Shown: positions 45,879-57,345 of the stretch, one piece after another
Layout: every line of letters begins with the position of its first letter
How positions within the stretch are numbered: the stretch's first letter is position 1
NCBI GenBank assembly: GCA_013368315.1
Contig: JAACJM010000010.1
Location: 620,001-684,000 of the forward strand
Length of the DNA stretch: 64,000 bases
Direction: 5' to 3'
Source: Tetrapyrgos nigripes
Lineage: Eukaryota; Basidiomycota; Agaricomycetes; Agaricales; Campanellaceae
Translations under genes and position numbers: made by a program
The notes under the pieces: generated by a model
Told to the model about the DNA's origin: nothing
Database searches by the model: none
The model's input: only the letters and a program-made list of their open reading frames with translations

Positions 45879-47817
45879 GATACCTATGCAGTTATAACTG
45901 CATCTAGCAATGGTGAGTAATAATGAAAATGAAAGAGTGGGCATTGAATGTGTCCACCCTTAAAAGATATTGTACTCTAAAAATATTGAAATGGCAACCT
46001 GGTGAGAATGATGGAACTTCATAGAACATACTTTGATGCATGTTTCAAATTTAGAAGCTCCTTCCCCCACCATTTTCCAGACATACCCATTTTGGGTATG
46101 AGTCTACCTAAAAGAGTCCTTGTGCTCAGAGATCCCATAAGTGGTAGTCCCAGTGGAGTTCCATCAAAATTCACCTATAAAATTCAAGATAGACCTTATA
46201 AAGGTCTAGCGTTTACTACCAAGTTCAATCTCATCAAATGCCATAAGGCTTCGATTGAGTTCACCTGAAAATGAAGAGAAATAACCATGATGTTCAGGTA
46301 CACATCGAATCGAAGCAGAGTTTCAACCAGTGCTCCTTGAAAGAAATGCAGGAGATTCAACTTTGTGAAAGTACTAGTCCTAAGAGTTTACCCACAATCC
46401 AAACATAGTGTTCAGTGTCTGACATTTCCATTCTGTAAAAAACAGCTGGACTAGCCAGCAGAAGTCTCTGCAACTGAGTGAAAATGGTGGCTCAGGATGA
46501 CTGGGGACGGTCAATATTTAGTGAGAGGGAGATGATATGGCAGATAAATGCCTGGCCATGCACCCCATTATTTTGTGCACTTCTAATTGAAGCAGTGTGA
46601 GCTCACTATATACACAATTGAATCTATGAATTGTCTAGCATGTCCACTAGAATGACTCACAAATGGGTATCTTTTAAGACAAAAGCTTTCATTTAGTTCA
46701 ATCTCAAGAATTCTATCATAAACGCAGTTGGTGACATGCTAGTCGAAGCACACTTGGACATTAATATCCTTCATTTGGGTGCAGTTATTATACAAAACAG
46801 TTCATTTACCAGATTTCTGACTTCATTTTGCTACTCTGAAGAGATCTCTCGTCTGGACTGCAGTTGATGATGTGTTCAACATGTAAGCACAATCCCTGAC
46901 TCCTACTAATACTCAGCAATTACCTACAAATAGTGTACAGACTCAGAGGCTTGACAGACCCTACTTAGCTAATTGTGTGGCTGACTATAAAAGTGCCCTT
47001 CAATTACTTTATCATACAACAACTGCTTGTAACCACCTTCATACAGATACAGTGCAACAGCAATACAAGTATTGTTCCTGTGGAAAGCAGTTGTCTACAG
47101 TTCATCTTCAGTGGGAGGTGTCATACCCCTTGAGCTGCTTAACTTCATCTTCTCAGTGCTCAGTCTTTTCATACCAAACATTCCACTTGTTGTATTGCAC
47201 AGTACCTTGTGGAGGTGTGTTTGTATAGTCACTTGTCATATTGTGCAGTACCTTGCAGAGGTGTACTAAGTCTTTTTCAATCTTGAGCCAGTTGTGTTTT
47301 TCTTCTTCATTTAGTGCTCAGTTTACACTTCAGAGGTAGCTGCACCTATTAAAGCAGTGTATTACCATTCTTTTCTGTCTACTCCAGTTTCGTTTTGTAT
47401 TTGTTGGCATATCACCACAACCAGACACCCATATATCCTCTCTTTGTCATCCATAATCATCCTCCTCGCATTTTACCCACTTCCTACCACCTCCTGATCC
47501 TGTGTCACCACCCATCTGAACTAGTCTCCATCCAGTTGAAGCAGTATCTCATCTTGTCTTGACTTTGATTACCTTTCTTTTACATCTTTCTTGAATATTT
47601 GGTTCTGCTAGATCTATTGTGAGAGCTTTAGTGTCTCCCTACCCCTGAACTATATATCTTGTCTTGAGTAGAAGGTACTTGTTGGTTGAGTCATTCACCT
47701 TTGACCCCATGCTCAGCGTCTCACCATTTGAGAGCTTATCCTGGGAATTGTTATGCCACATTGGTAGGAATATTTAAAAAAATTTAGAATAACTTCCATA
47801 AAACATTTGAATTCAAC
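45879..47817. other. Eroded DNA without recognisable genes
   Basis: Short open stretches only, for example 46002-46268, with no family I recognise. CpG-poor. The direct repeat of TTGTATTGCACAGTACCTTG-like words at 47192 and 47239 is the only structure noted. Confidence 0.35.
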
Positions 47818-48180
47818 TTGACATTGGTTATATGTTATCCTTGTCATCTCATGTCAAAGCCTGTGCCACCTAGAAAGCGAAAGAAGCTAGCACAGTACAA
47901 TGTCCTCAGCAATGTCACCTCTTTCTCTGGACTTGGTGTTTCCTTCAATAAACCCAATGATCTTGTCACCAACATCTCCCAAAGAGTCCACAGTACCACA
48001 ACAACAATCCCTCAGCTGCATGAACGAGTATACACCACCATAGAACCCCAATCAGACTAGGATTGCTCTGGAGAGGAGTGGGAGGATAGCTGGCCACGAA
48101 GGGCACAGAATGCTTTTGTCAACCAGGTGAGGAAGAGTCATGTGACAAGAGTTGGTTCAAAAAGAAAACTGTATGCATCA
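47818..48180 (+). pseudogene. Possible N-terminus of a KDZ-type transposase gene
   Basis: Encodes RKRKKLAQYNVLSNVTSFSG, VSFNKPNDLVTNISQRVHST and, after a TAG at 48058-48060, GEEWEDSWPRRAQNAFVNQV. A basic start followed by ISRRV-like words and an acidic part is how CxC2/KDZ proteins of mushrooms often begin. The CxC2 module itself lies 7 kb downstream. The link is inference. Confidence 0.35.
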
Positions 48181-48329
48181 GTAAGTTTTGTACATCAGCA
48201 AAACCCCAGTTACATTCCAAGGCCTTTATTGGCCCACAATACCTAGGATGGAACAATAATCATAGTTGCACCAATAAATGCATTTAAATGGTACCCTGAA
48301 TCTTGGAATGACCACAAGTATTGAACACC

Positions 48330-48510
48330 TTTAGATATGTTCAGCAGCTATAGGTCTTTGAGAGTCACTTAAAGGCTGTAAAGGATTCAGAAGCCTTTCA
48401 AGGTTCACAATGATTTAGAATCCTTCAAAGGTTGAAAAGGATCCCAGGGATCAAGAACCTTTGAAAGGTTCAAAAGAATTGTTCACCTTGTCAAGGTCCT
48501 AAAGGATTCC
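48330..48510. repeat. Cluster of AAGG/CCTT-type words, copy 1
   Basis: Dense, mutually inverted words such as AAAGGATTC, GAATCCTT, AAAGGTTC and GAACCTTT. A similar cluster lies at 54940-55170. Confidence 0.55.
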
Positions 48511-49372
48511 TAAGTCTGTAAAGGTTGAGGGGGATTCATAACCCTGTCCCATGTCATAGATGCCAAAATATTGATATTCATTTTCTACACTATTACAGTA
48601 ACATACAGTATGAGCTATTGATCAACCTTACAGAAAGAAATGGGCATGGTGAGAAAGTGAAGCAGGAATTTGAGGGCTGGAGTAGTAGGGGTCATAGCCC
48701 TGCAGTTTGCAGTTCGAGTTGAAAGAGAGGGTTGTTGTTGGCACAACCAACATTACAGGGACAAGCAAGGGAAGATCTGGGATCAAAGATCAAGAAAAAG
48801 ACGGGGAGGAAAGGGGAACAATAGGATAAGAGATAGTCAGTAATATGCAGCACATAAAGAGAGGACCAGGAAAAAAGGATAAATGAAGAAGCCAAAGGGT
48901 AGATGTAGAACAAAAATAGAAAACAAATTCAAAGAGACCACTCACTCAAGTGTACTACAAGCATGTGCATAAACCCAACAAGGTTGAAGCCCAAAGGTCA
49001 AGTCCAGTGAGAACAAAACAATGACACTGAAAGGCACAACTACAAAAGAATTCACAAAAATCTGGAATGACAAAGCCAAAGGCATGACAACATCCACAAG
49101 ATCAAATGACTGCTGATGTGCTGATGGCCAGGCAAACATCAAAGGAAAATAGAAAGGAGAGAGACAGTGGTCAGTAGATGCTCATTGATGGAAGAGAAGA
49201 GAAGGAGAAAGAAACAAAGAGACCAACACCAAAACTCATACTGCCAATCCTGTCCTTTGAGGCTGTCACTACCAGAGGGTGCAGGTCATTTCAAGTAAAA
49301 GTTGACCAGGGGTGAGGGGCCAGCTGCAAGTGAAAGATAGAGCTTGCAGATAGAAGAAGTAGGGTCAGTAAG
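48511..49372. other. Unassigned old repeat DNA
   Basis: No intact gene. Ends at the GTAAG duplication of the gag-only element. Confidence 0.35.
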
Positions 49373-49526
49373 TGTTAGAAGGTCTAGTTTGGGTAGAAAA
49401 GTCTAATCTATTCTGGGTAAAATACGCTATATATACTATACTGTAAATCAAATTAGAGATAGGGAAAAATGGATGTCGCCAGGTATCTATGAGTCTGAGG
49501 ACGCACGTGTGTCAACACTCTCAACA
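49373..49526 (-). repeat. 3' LTR of the gag-only element
   Basis: Plus strand TGTTAGAAGG...CTCTCAACA. Preceded in the sense direction by the purine run GGGGGAG (49533-49527). Confidence 0.9.
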
Positions 49527-49609
49527 CTCCCCCATGGACGAGGACGACAGAGCCATAAGGAAAAGAAAAGAACAACAGAAAATAAAACTCCCCCACACAA
49601 AATAGATGA

Positions 49610-50408
49610 TCACAGCGCAAAAGTTGCCATTGCATTATTCACCGCAGCACCAGTTTCCTCCTTCCCGCGATTCTTGAAGTACCAATCAGGGAACTGACCC
49701 TCCTTCCCTCCCCCCTCATGAAAACAGTTTTCAATAGTGTGTCCCACTTGCAGATTGGCCTCGCCCCCGTGGTCGTGGCCAGAGCCTGCGTCTGATCACC
49801 AGGGATGATAGCTCCCCCATTCAACCAACCCCGCTCCTCTGTGAAATCCTTCACAGCCCGAATCAACTGAAGTTCCACATCATCCACCTTCAACGACTCC
49901 TTCAAGGATTTGAGTGACACAATAATCGGACGGAATTTGGAAAACGCAGCACACGCACTGAGCATCGTCGCAATAATTTGGTTGTCAGAAGGTCCAATTC
50001 ATTGGCAATCCCACGTATCTTCCCAGTCACAGTCGACATCTGAACATCCCATCCAGTAAACCTGACAGCAGCAAAACGCTGCCAAGCCTGTACACCCCCA
50101 CCAACCCCTGAGTCGCCAAAAACAGCATGAAGATGACGCCATAGGCCTGCAGGATCCTCCTGGTACTTGTTTGCATGACCAAGCACAGAATCGTCAAGTC
50201 GAGTCAAGATAAAGTCGACAGCACCATTCCGATGGCCATTCCAAGTCTTCCACAGCTTGCCATTCCTCCCAGTCGTCGGCTCCACATCCACTCCAGTCAA
50301 TAAGTCCAATAAACCCTTCCCACGCACAGCGACAGTAGTGTGCAAAACCCAGACCACGAAGTTTTCCTCCCCCAAAAGCTTGTAGTATTTATGTTCGTCT
50401 CTAGCCAT
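49610..50408 (-). pseudogene. Gag of the gag-only element
   Basis: From ATG 50408: EHKYYKLLGEENFVVWVLHT, WNGHRNGAVDFILTRLDDSV, DPAGLWRHLHAVFGDSGVGG and WQRFAAVRFTGWD, the copia-type (UBN2-like) gag of Agaricomycetes. A one-base deletion near 49990 shifts the frame to MLSACAAFSKFRPIIVSLKS, and a second shift near 49760 leads to a zinc-knuckle-like end (GHTIENCFHEGGGKEGQFPD), ending at TGA 49612-49610. Two small indels thus break an otherwise recent gene. Confidence 0.8.
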
Positions 50409-50422
50409 AGCCCCAGGTCACA

Positions 50423-50500
50423 ATCAGTCGGTCGGTCAATCAAACGGTCGGTCAGTCGGTCAGTCAGTCAGTCGGACGGTTGATAGTTGGTCAATCAGTA
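50423..50500. repeat. Degenerate tetranucleotide repeat (GGTC/AGTC)n
   Basis: Many GGTC, AGTC and AATC units within the leader of the gag-only element, just upstream of its gag start. Confidence 0.8.
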
Positions 50501-50610
50501 TAGAGTGATGAGGCTAGAAATAGCCGAAATAGGGGAAATGATGTAATTCTGGAGTTAACGAGGCAAAGCACAGGCGCAGTAGACGAGAAGTGATTTAGAG
50601 CGCGAGCAAA

Positions 50611-50622
50611 GGGCCCATAACC
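50611..50622 (-). other. Primer-binding site, half-tRNA type
   Basis: Directly after the 5' LTR the sense strand reads GGTTATGGGCCC, complementary to the anticodon-arm segment GGGCCCATAACC of many eukaryotic initiator methionine tRNAs. Drosophila copia is known to prime from this internal region of a cleaved tRNA. The match is read directly; the tRNA of this fungus was not examined. Confidence 0.6.
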
Positions 50623-50775
50623 TGTTAGAAGGTCTAGTTCGGGTAGAAAAGTCTAATCTATTCTGGGTAAAATACGCTATATATACTATACTATAAATCA
50701 AATTAGAGATAGGAAAAATGGATGTCGCCAGGTATCTATGAGTCCAAGGACGCACGTGTGTCAACACTCTCAACA
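50623..50775 (-). repeat. 5' LTR of the gag-only element
   Basis: Near-identical to 49373-49526; contains ACGCTATATATACTATACT, a TATA-rich core on either strand. Confidence 0.9.
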
Positions 50776-50780
50776 GTAAG

Positions 50781-53700
50781 GTTGCATGCTGCTAGAACAT
50801 AGGCACATAACAATGGTCCATGGAGTCCAGGTGATGGTCATTGTTGAAGAGATCCAAATGCTGCCTCACATGCTTGAAAACCAACCAACAACGTGACTGG
50901 CATATCTTTCACATGCCTCTGGGCCTACTTATGAGTACTTATGAATTCCTTGCAGAGATTACTAGCAGTACTGGGTCTATCCTCTCACTCATCAAAGCAA
51001 AATCAAAGCAGTACATAGATATTTACAGGTTGTTCTTCTAGTATACATGAGAGTAGTATCCTATCATCATGCTGCCCACTCTCATCTTGCATCATCCTAG
51101 ACATCCCCTATGGCTGTCATTCTCTAGCCCACTTACAAAGGCGAGTAGATTAAAACTAACTGTATTACGACTGTGTCAGCTGTATACAGCACCCATGTTG
51201 TCTCCATGCTGTTTGAGTAGCCCTGCTCTTTGCAACGGTCCAGTAATGGTCCCATATCATGATACCCATAAACTGTGGCTACATGGACACAGTGACAAGC
51301 CCTAAGTATAACACGTTAAAATGAGGACACAAGGACTCACACTATGCCTTGGTAATCTCAACAAAGTGCTTCCAAATTTCCCTAAAGTTTTGTTGACAGT
51401 TGTAGATGGCACCAATGTGTTCGTGATGAGAAGCTGGCATATGTGGTTGTATCTGGAAGAAAGAGAATAGGAGAAAGTCAGGGACAGGTGGTAGCAGCAT
51501 GTGGATGAGACTAGGAAGGGAAAATGTGAATAAGGGGTTTACCTTAGATTAGGGTTAGCAAATTGGTCAGACAAAAAAAATATGTCACAAAGCATCAATT
51601 TTCATTCTCCAAGTCCAAAATCACCATTAAACCAGAAGTCCAAAGTCAGTGTTAAAACCAGGAAAGTTACTAAAGATAATAATTCTGCAGTACTTCAAAA
51701 AAGGATGAAAGGCACACGCCAAGGAAAAGGATAAAAAGCATGTATCATAGGATCAGGGATGTGACTATGTATGGTAGAATGTTAAATGAGGAGCCTGTCA
51801 CAACACCACATGGTCATTAGGATGGCCACACAGCAACTACAAACAGTCACACACCTTTGTTTGAGGTACACAAGGGTACCTGCATGCATACCAAGCCTGC
51901 GTCATAACATTCTTGTGTCACTGAGGAGCCTGCAACACTATATGGTCATTACAACAGCCACAGTGATTACAATTTGAGATATACCTTTATTTGGAGTACA
52001 CATACACATAGCAAGCCAGTGTTGTGCACAAACAGAACACCTAGATAAATACAACAGCCAGAGGATACAGGGAAAAAATACACAGGACTGCTGTGTAACT
52101 CAATGCACAAACATCATAGCAGTTTGTCCTTGAGAGGACAAACTGGAGGTCAACAATGATCAGGTCATTTCAGACACTCCAGGGATGGCAGCCAACCCAC
52201 CCTGGTTCACATTGAGACCTTGGGCCTAAGCAGGTAAAGGAAAAAAAGTGTCAGTACCAGAGCCTGCATGAAAACTCACAGATGATGATGGTAGTGAAGG
52301 AAGAGGCAGTTAGCAACATGCAGGTTTTTGAATAAACAAGATCATGTGCCTGCAATGTGGCTGTGCACAAGTCAATGCCATTGATTCTTGCATAGCCACA
52401 CTTCTTCTAGTACCTACAGACTCTGTATCTTTTGCATGTAGCCCATCTGTTCTCAAGTTTGTATATGTATTTATCCTACACACTTATAGCTTAGATTTTT
52501 TTTCAATGAGTATCTCAGTGATTTTCTTTGCTAAACAAGTTCAGCCACAATTCTGAAGGCTGCATGCATGTGAACACAACATTGTGGCTGCAAAAATCAC
52601 GTGGGTCAGACCGAAAAGGCAACATGGTTGTGCATGAGTCAATGCCATCGATTTGTGCACAGCCACACTTCTTTCATACCTAGGCATTGCTTAGAACTGT
52701 TACCACAGTGTTCCCAATGTCCTTCCAGTTGCACTGTAAGGGTTCAGGTAAGATTTTATATAAGCAATGATATTATCCTGTATATTTGGATATTGATTGA
52801 AAATTGTCATAAAATGGTCAATTTAGGACACCCTTCTTGGATTAGAGGTATCATGTAGGGGTCTCAAAATCCCCGTAAAATGTTGAAATGTTCTATGTAG
52901 CATATACCTGAAATTGGTAGAGTGTTAAAAGAACTTGAGATGCAAAAACTTATCAAAAAGTGAACATCCAAAGATACTAACACATACATGACTTACTAAG
53001 ATGTCAGGCGTATATTGGCACTTCAAATAAAGACCTTTTTTGAGTCTTTATATGTGTAATACTCTTATCTATGAGCTCTGGATGGGATAGAAATCGGTTT
53101 ATGGTGCCAGTGTACTGTGAATCATCATTGAATTAACGTCAATCTCTCCATGTATTAACGTGCTTCTACCTATTTTGATGCAGAAGGTAGCTTAATGCAT
53201 GGAAAATTGAACTACCAATTTCTGGTATGGATGACATGTGCTGCAGAATTTATATGCGCAGTGGAGACTTTCAATTTCAGAGTGATATTTGGTACCCATA
53301 AATCCACAGGATGGATAAATTACCTTTTTGCATCACTAATGAGAGTTATCAAATATTGAATCCCTCACTTGCGAGTAGGTTTACATGGAATTGTGCAAAG
53401 CAGTGGGAACAGTGGGGCACAGCAAACCAACCCGCCAAATTGGATACAAAGTAACCATACATGAATATTGGGCTCAATTACACTATTTTGACATTATACG
53501 GGCTGTAGCATGCATGTCTATGCAATGATTTGAATGAATGTGCAATTAATGGTGCATAAGGACCAGAGCTAAAGCAGGCATTGTCCAAACCCAGAACAAC
53601 ATGGGCATCAAAGCTACTGAATATCCTGATTCCCCGAGCATTCTCATACAAATTCTATCTGTTTTTTGTACAGGTACCTACATACAATTAGGACATGCAT

Positions 53701-54939
53701 CCAAGTGTGTCCACTTTTGCGTCCAATGGCTGTGCTAATCACATTAAATTTTGAGTTGATTACACTTCATTGTTGATATTGTCAAGGTCAAAATTCTTTA
53801 CATATTCTTCACTGTAACAAATTAATAGTTGTACTCGCACATCTAGATTTTTATTTTCATACTTACATCAAGGGTATTACTTAGGTCTTTGCTTCTACAA
53901 GAGAGAGAGATATTGTCACTTATTTGGTTTGGTCTCCAGTGTGAGTGCTTTCCTGTTCGGTCTTTAAATGGCTCAGACTGTTTCAACCTGGTTACCTTTT
54001 GGTTCTTTGCAGAAACTTATTCTTTACCCAAGTGGCATCCAGGCATCACTATACTTATTATTGCTTCAGAAGACCTTTTAACTGTGAGTCTTCCACACAC
54101 ACTGGGCTTTAATAATGGCACCTTTTTGGTCTTCAGAAATACATAGGTTCAACCCTGATTTCACAAGATTTCTGATTGACAGAATGGGACAGAGATCATG
54201 GTGAGTGCGCATGGGTTTTATGCTTGGCTCAGAGTATTCTGCCTTGTAGCCTCACCATCCATAAGTGATCTTTTCACTTCTTCTTGAACTTGAATTAGTG
54301 TGACATTGGAGGCCCCTACAAAACTCTTGAGTTCGCTGCTGCATTCTACAATGATGCAATGGTGAGCATGATTGTATGTATACACTTCTTGCAGCCTCTC
54401 TGAACTTATTGTCAAGACTCAAGACTGATGAACATATATCAATATAACAAGCTGTGCCACAGTCCCAGAGATTTCTCAATCCCAGAGTACACTATCTTCA
54501 GCTCAATTAAAACCATCTCCTGGGAACCAAGTGAAGGAATGGATCCATTTTCCAATGGACCAACTATGGACTCAAGTCACTCACACAGTGATGAATGTGA
54601 GTGAGTACAAGCTTGACATATGGGGCCATACACCTGGGTTTTCTCTCTCAGGCAGATGGGAAAGTGATGGATGCATAGTAGACATTGAATTGGTGCTGGT
54701 GTTGGGTTCCATTTTGTTTCATTCCATTCTGTTGCTTACACCCACGTGTACATGTATGATATGGTGGGGCAGCCAGCCAGCCAGCCAGGAAGGTTTACGA
54801 TGCATATGTTTGTGAGATGGAAGGATACAAACTCATGTAGTACTGTATTCTAGAATTGGGAATCTAGGCTCTGCCATTGATGCTTTGCCCTTTACCTTGT
54901 TGGGCCTGTCAATGAAATCATATATGGCCTTGATGAAGG
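50781..54939. other. Long eroded stretch without recognisable genes
   Basis: About 4.2 kb, AT-rich and CpG-poor. A roughly 65-bp block with CAATGCCAT and GCACAGCCACACTTCTT-like words occurs at about 52360 and 52630; a shorter pair with GAGGAGCCTG and ATGGTCATTA occurs at about 51788 and 51920. No coding family recognised. Probably the remains of the transposon that carries the KDZ gene. Confidence 0.4.
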
Positions 54940-55170
54940 ATCATGATGTCTTGCCAAGGATTAAATCTATCATTAGCCTTGGAAAGCACAGAAATCCTTG
55001 ATAGCCTTGTCAAAATCAGCAATCCTTCACAATCTGAAAAGAATTGTGAGCCTTGACATTGCCCTAAAACCTTTTTGAACCTTTAAAGGTTTCTAAAGGA
55101 TTGCTCAAGAATTGGGGAACCTTTTCAAGGTCCTGAAAGGCTTTTTGGATCTTTATAGTAGCCAATTATT
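54940..55170. repeat. Cluster of AAGG/CCTT-type words, copy 2
   Basis: Like 48330-48510, with GAACCTTTAAAGGTTT and AAGGATT/AATCCTT in both orientations. Lies directly upstream of the KDZ coding fragment. Confidence 0.55.
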
Positions 55171-55239
55171 ATTCATTTATGATTAAAACATTATTGACAG
55201 GGTCAAGACTCAAAAGGCCTTTAAAGGAGACTGGGCTTT

Positions 55240-56299
55240 TGCTGATGTAAAAGTTGATGAGGGGGATCTTCAACTGATCAAACTTACCCAAGGATCAACC
55301 TATGAAGGTATATCTCAAGAACAGAGAAGCATACTTGGCCATTGGAATGTGTCATGAATCCCTTCCTGTCTTTGCTTCCAGACCCTGTCCTCCATTCCTT
55401 CTACTTCCTTTGTTCTAGATCTTGTCTCTTGGTACCTATGGCTTCTACCTTCCTTGATACATCATTTATGCTTCTACTGCACATATTGACATCACTTAGA
55501 CATATAACTATCATCCTATGATTGCCTTCATCAGATACCTGATCTAGCTTCACACTTTTGTATATTTACTGCATGGCTTCATAGATAGGTCTCCAGTCTG
55601 TCCACTTCTGTTCCTCTGATCCATACTGCTCAGCATTGTCCTTAGTACTATGTAGACTCTGGCCCAGTACTGGCTTACTCACCTATACCACCTATTTGCC
55701 TTGTTACTTCATCTTTGCTCCTGTGTGGTGGCCTGAGAGGCCTATCTGAACCTGTTCTTGACAGAATGATTCTGAAGGGCCATGGAGAACATGTACTGGA
55801 TCTGGTTGTGAACAGACCACTCCCTTGTTTTGCTGTACAGATTGTTTCCATGGAGGATTGATCTGTCAGGATTGTTGTGTGGAATGGCACAAGGGGGATC
55901 CCCTTCACAACATACAGGTGTGTAACAAAAAACCTCACTTTTATAAAAGTTGTTGACGTCTAATTCTTTTTGCAGCACTGGAATGGAAAATTCTTCAAGA
56001 AAGTGTCCTTGAGAAGACTTGGCCTAGTTGTTCAACTTGGGCACTCAGATAGTTCTGACTGTCCTTCTCCTGTCAATGGACCCTCCAAATTTATTGTTGT
56101 TCACACCAATGGTTGCCATTGAGTTCATTTGAATTATTGTGGCTGCAATCAGTCAGTGTCAACCTTGACAAGCATGCATCAGCAAAAACAGCAATGACAT
56201 TTGAAATGCTCACTCAGTTTCAAATGTTGAATTTGTGTGGAAAAACTACCATCTAAGACTATTACAAGGCCTTGGAAAAATTGACTGATGATACTGGTG
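55240..56299 (+). pseudogene. CxC2 cysteine cluster of a KDZ transposase, broken
   Basis: After removing LTR-E copy 1 the reading is RSILGHWNDSEGPWRTCTGS, then CEQTTPLFCCTDCFHGGLIC, CQDCCVEWHKGDPLHNIQ, an intron (55918-55975), HWNGKFFKKVSLRRLGLVVQ, LGHSD and VVHTNGCH, TGA, VHLNYCGC, and in another frame AKTAMTFEMLTQFQMLNLCG and YYKALEKLTDDTG. These are hallmarks of the CxC2 module preceding Kyakuja-Dileera-Zisupton transposases. The catalytic domain would follow but is cut off by the LTR at 56300. Confidence 0.85.
55350..55763 (+). repeat. LTR-E solo copy 1
   Basis: 414 bp, TGTCATGAATCCC...TTCTTGACA, with a perfect target duplication GAATG (55345-55349 and 55764-55768) inside the KDZ coding sequence. 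Its ends resemble those of the Gypsy-1/2 LTRs. Confidence 0.9.
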
Positions 56300-56654
56300 T
56301 GTCATGAACCTCTCATTCCTCATTCCAAAAACCCTTAGAAGGATTCTTGATCCTTCTTTATCTTTCTGATTGCTGCTACCCACTTTCCCCTAATGAGATC
56401 GACTTCTTCCAAGCTGGGTCATTTATTGCTCCATAATTGTCTGCAGATCCCCTTAGATTGTGAGTGTATTGTCATAGGACCTTAATTTATGTTAATTCCT
56501 CTGGAAACATGGACATTATTTGTAAAGTAGTATATATAGAGTAGGATACTCATCTCTACTCTAGTCTGGTCTTATCATACAGACCTTGCCTTATTCTACT
56601 TGTTCCCTAGTGTCATCGTCACCTTGTCTAAACACCTTTGGCTCAGTTCTGACA
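56300..56654 (+). repeat. Family C 5' LTR
   Basis: 355 bp, TGTCATGAACC...TTCTGACA, same family as the Gypsy-5 3' LTR. It has TATATATA at 56531 and TACTCTAGTCT at 56557-56567. It is followed by a matching primer site, so it is a 5' LTR rather than a solo one. Confidence 0.85.
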
Positions 56655-56656
56655 TT

Positions 56657-56667
56657 AGACTAGAGTA
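56657..56667 (+). other. Family C primer-binding site, self-priming type
   Basis: AGACTAGAGTA, two bases after the LTR, is the exact reverse complement of TACTCTAGTCT in the LTR. Confidence 0.65.
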
Positions 56668-56681
56668 CCTCTAAAAGCAAC

Positions 56682-57278
56682 TGTCATGAATCTCTTCATG
56701 CCTTCATCTCCAAACCCTATTTTCCTTCATTCTTTTGCTTTTAGTCTTCTTTCCAGTACTTTGGCTTATCCAGATCTTGTTTCTCTTTGTTTTCCTTCTT
56801 TGCTTCGCTTCCTTTGTTCCTGTCACTTCTATAGTTCTTCCAGGTGTTTCTCCATGGTTCTTCCTTTCTCCATGGTTCTTCCTTTCTCCATGGTTCTTCC
56901 TTTCTCCATGGTTCTTCCTTTCTCCATGGTTCTTCCTTTCTCCATGGTTCTTCCTTTCTCCATGGTTCTTCCTTGTTTCTCCATAGTTCTACCTTGTTTC
57001 TCCTTGATTCCTCCATTGTTCCTTTATTTCTCCATAGTTCTTCCTTTCCATCAATACCTATTGATCTAGGCTTCACTTCTTTGTCCCTTTGGTCATATAT
57101 ACTTCAGGGCTTCATAGATAGGTCTCTAGTCTGTCCACTTGTGCTCCCTATGATCCATACTGCTCAGCCTTGTCTCAGTACTATGTAGACTTGGGCCCAT
57201 CTGTGGCTACTCACTCATCTTTGGCTCCTGTGTGGTGGCCTGAGAGGCATCCAGTCATATCTGAACCTGTTCTTGACA
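56682..57278 (+). repeat. LTR-E copy 2 with expanded minisatellite
   Basis: 597 bp with the same ends as copy 1. About 180 bp longer because of an 18-bp tandem repeat (CTCCATGGTTCTTCCTTT) at about 56848-56980. Flanks GCAAC and GTGAC differ by two transitions, a plausible decayed duplication. It lies between the family C primer site and the gag at 57346. Confidence 0.8.
56848..56980. repeat. 18-bp minisatellite
   Basis: Seven to eight almost perfect CTCCATGGTTCTTCCTTT units. Confidence 0.92.
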
Positions 57279-57345
57279 GTGACCTGATGTCAACCACACT
57301 CTCTTCTTCTTCTTGCTATTCTCAGACACTTGAAGAACCCCCTAG

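Larger units (their letters stand above)
49373..50775 (-). mobile_element. Gag-only copia-like LTR element (TR-GAG type)
   Basis: 1403 bp, flanked by GTAAG (49368-49372 and 50776-50780), with LTRs of 154 and 153 bp (49373-49526 and 50623-50775) that differ at only a few positions. Between them, on the minus strand, are a primer site, a leader, a copia-type gag and a polypurine tract. There is no protease, integrase or RT, and no room for them, so it must depend on proteins from another element. Relatively CpG-rich, so younger than its surroundings. Confidence 0.88.

Noticed and set aside
56848..56980. CRISPR-like array
   Set aside because: Units are contiguous with no spacers, and the genome is eukaryotic.
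56741..57188. Long open frames on both strands with repeated FLHGSS or KEEPWR units
   Set aside because: They are translations of the 18-bp minisatellite in LTR-E copy 2. Multiples of three stay open in every frame, so there is no gene.
55350..57278. LTR-E copies 1 and 2 as the two ends of one element
   Set aside because: Copy 1 has its own perfect GAATG duplication and the intervening DNA is KDZ and family C sequence, so they are separate insertions.
56668..57345. Self-priming site after LTR-E copy 2
   Set aside because: The bases after it (GTGACCTGATG) do not pair with the predicted RNA start of LTR-E; they fit better as the family C leader.
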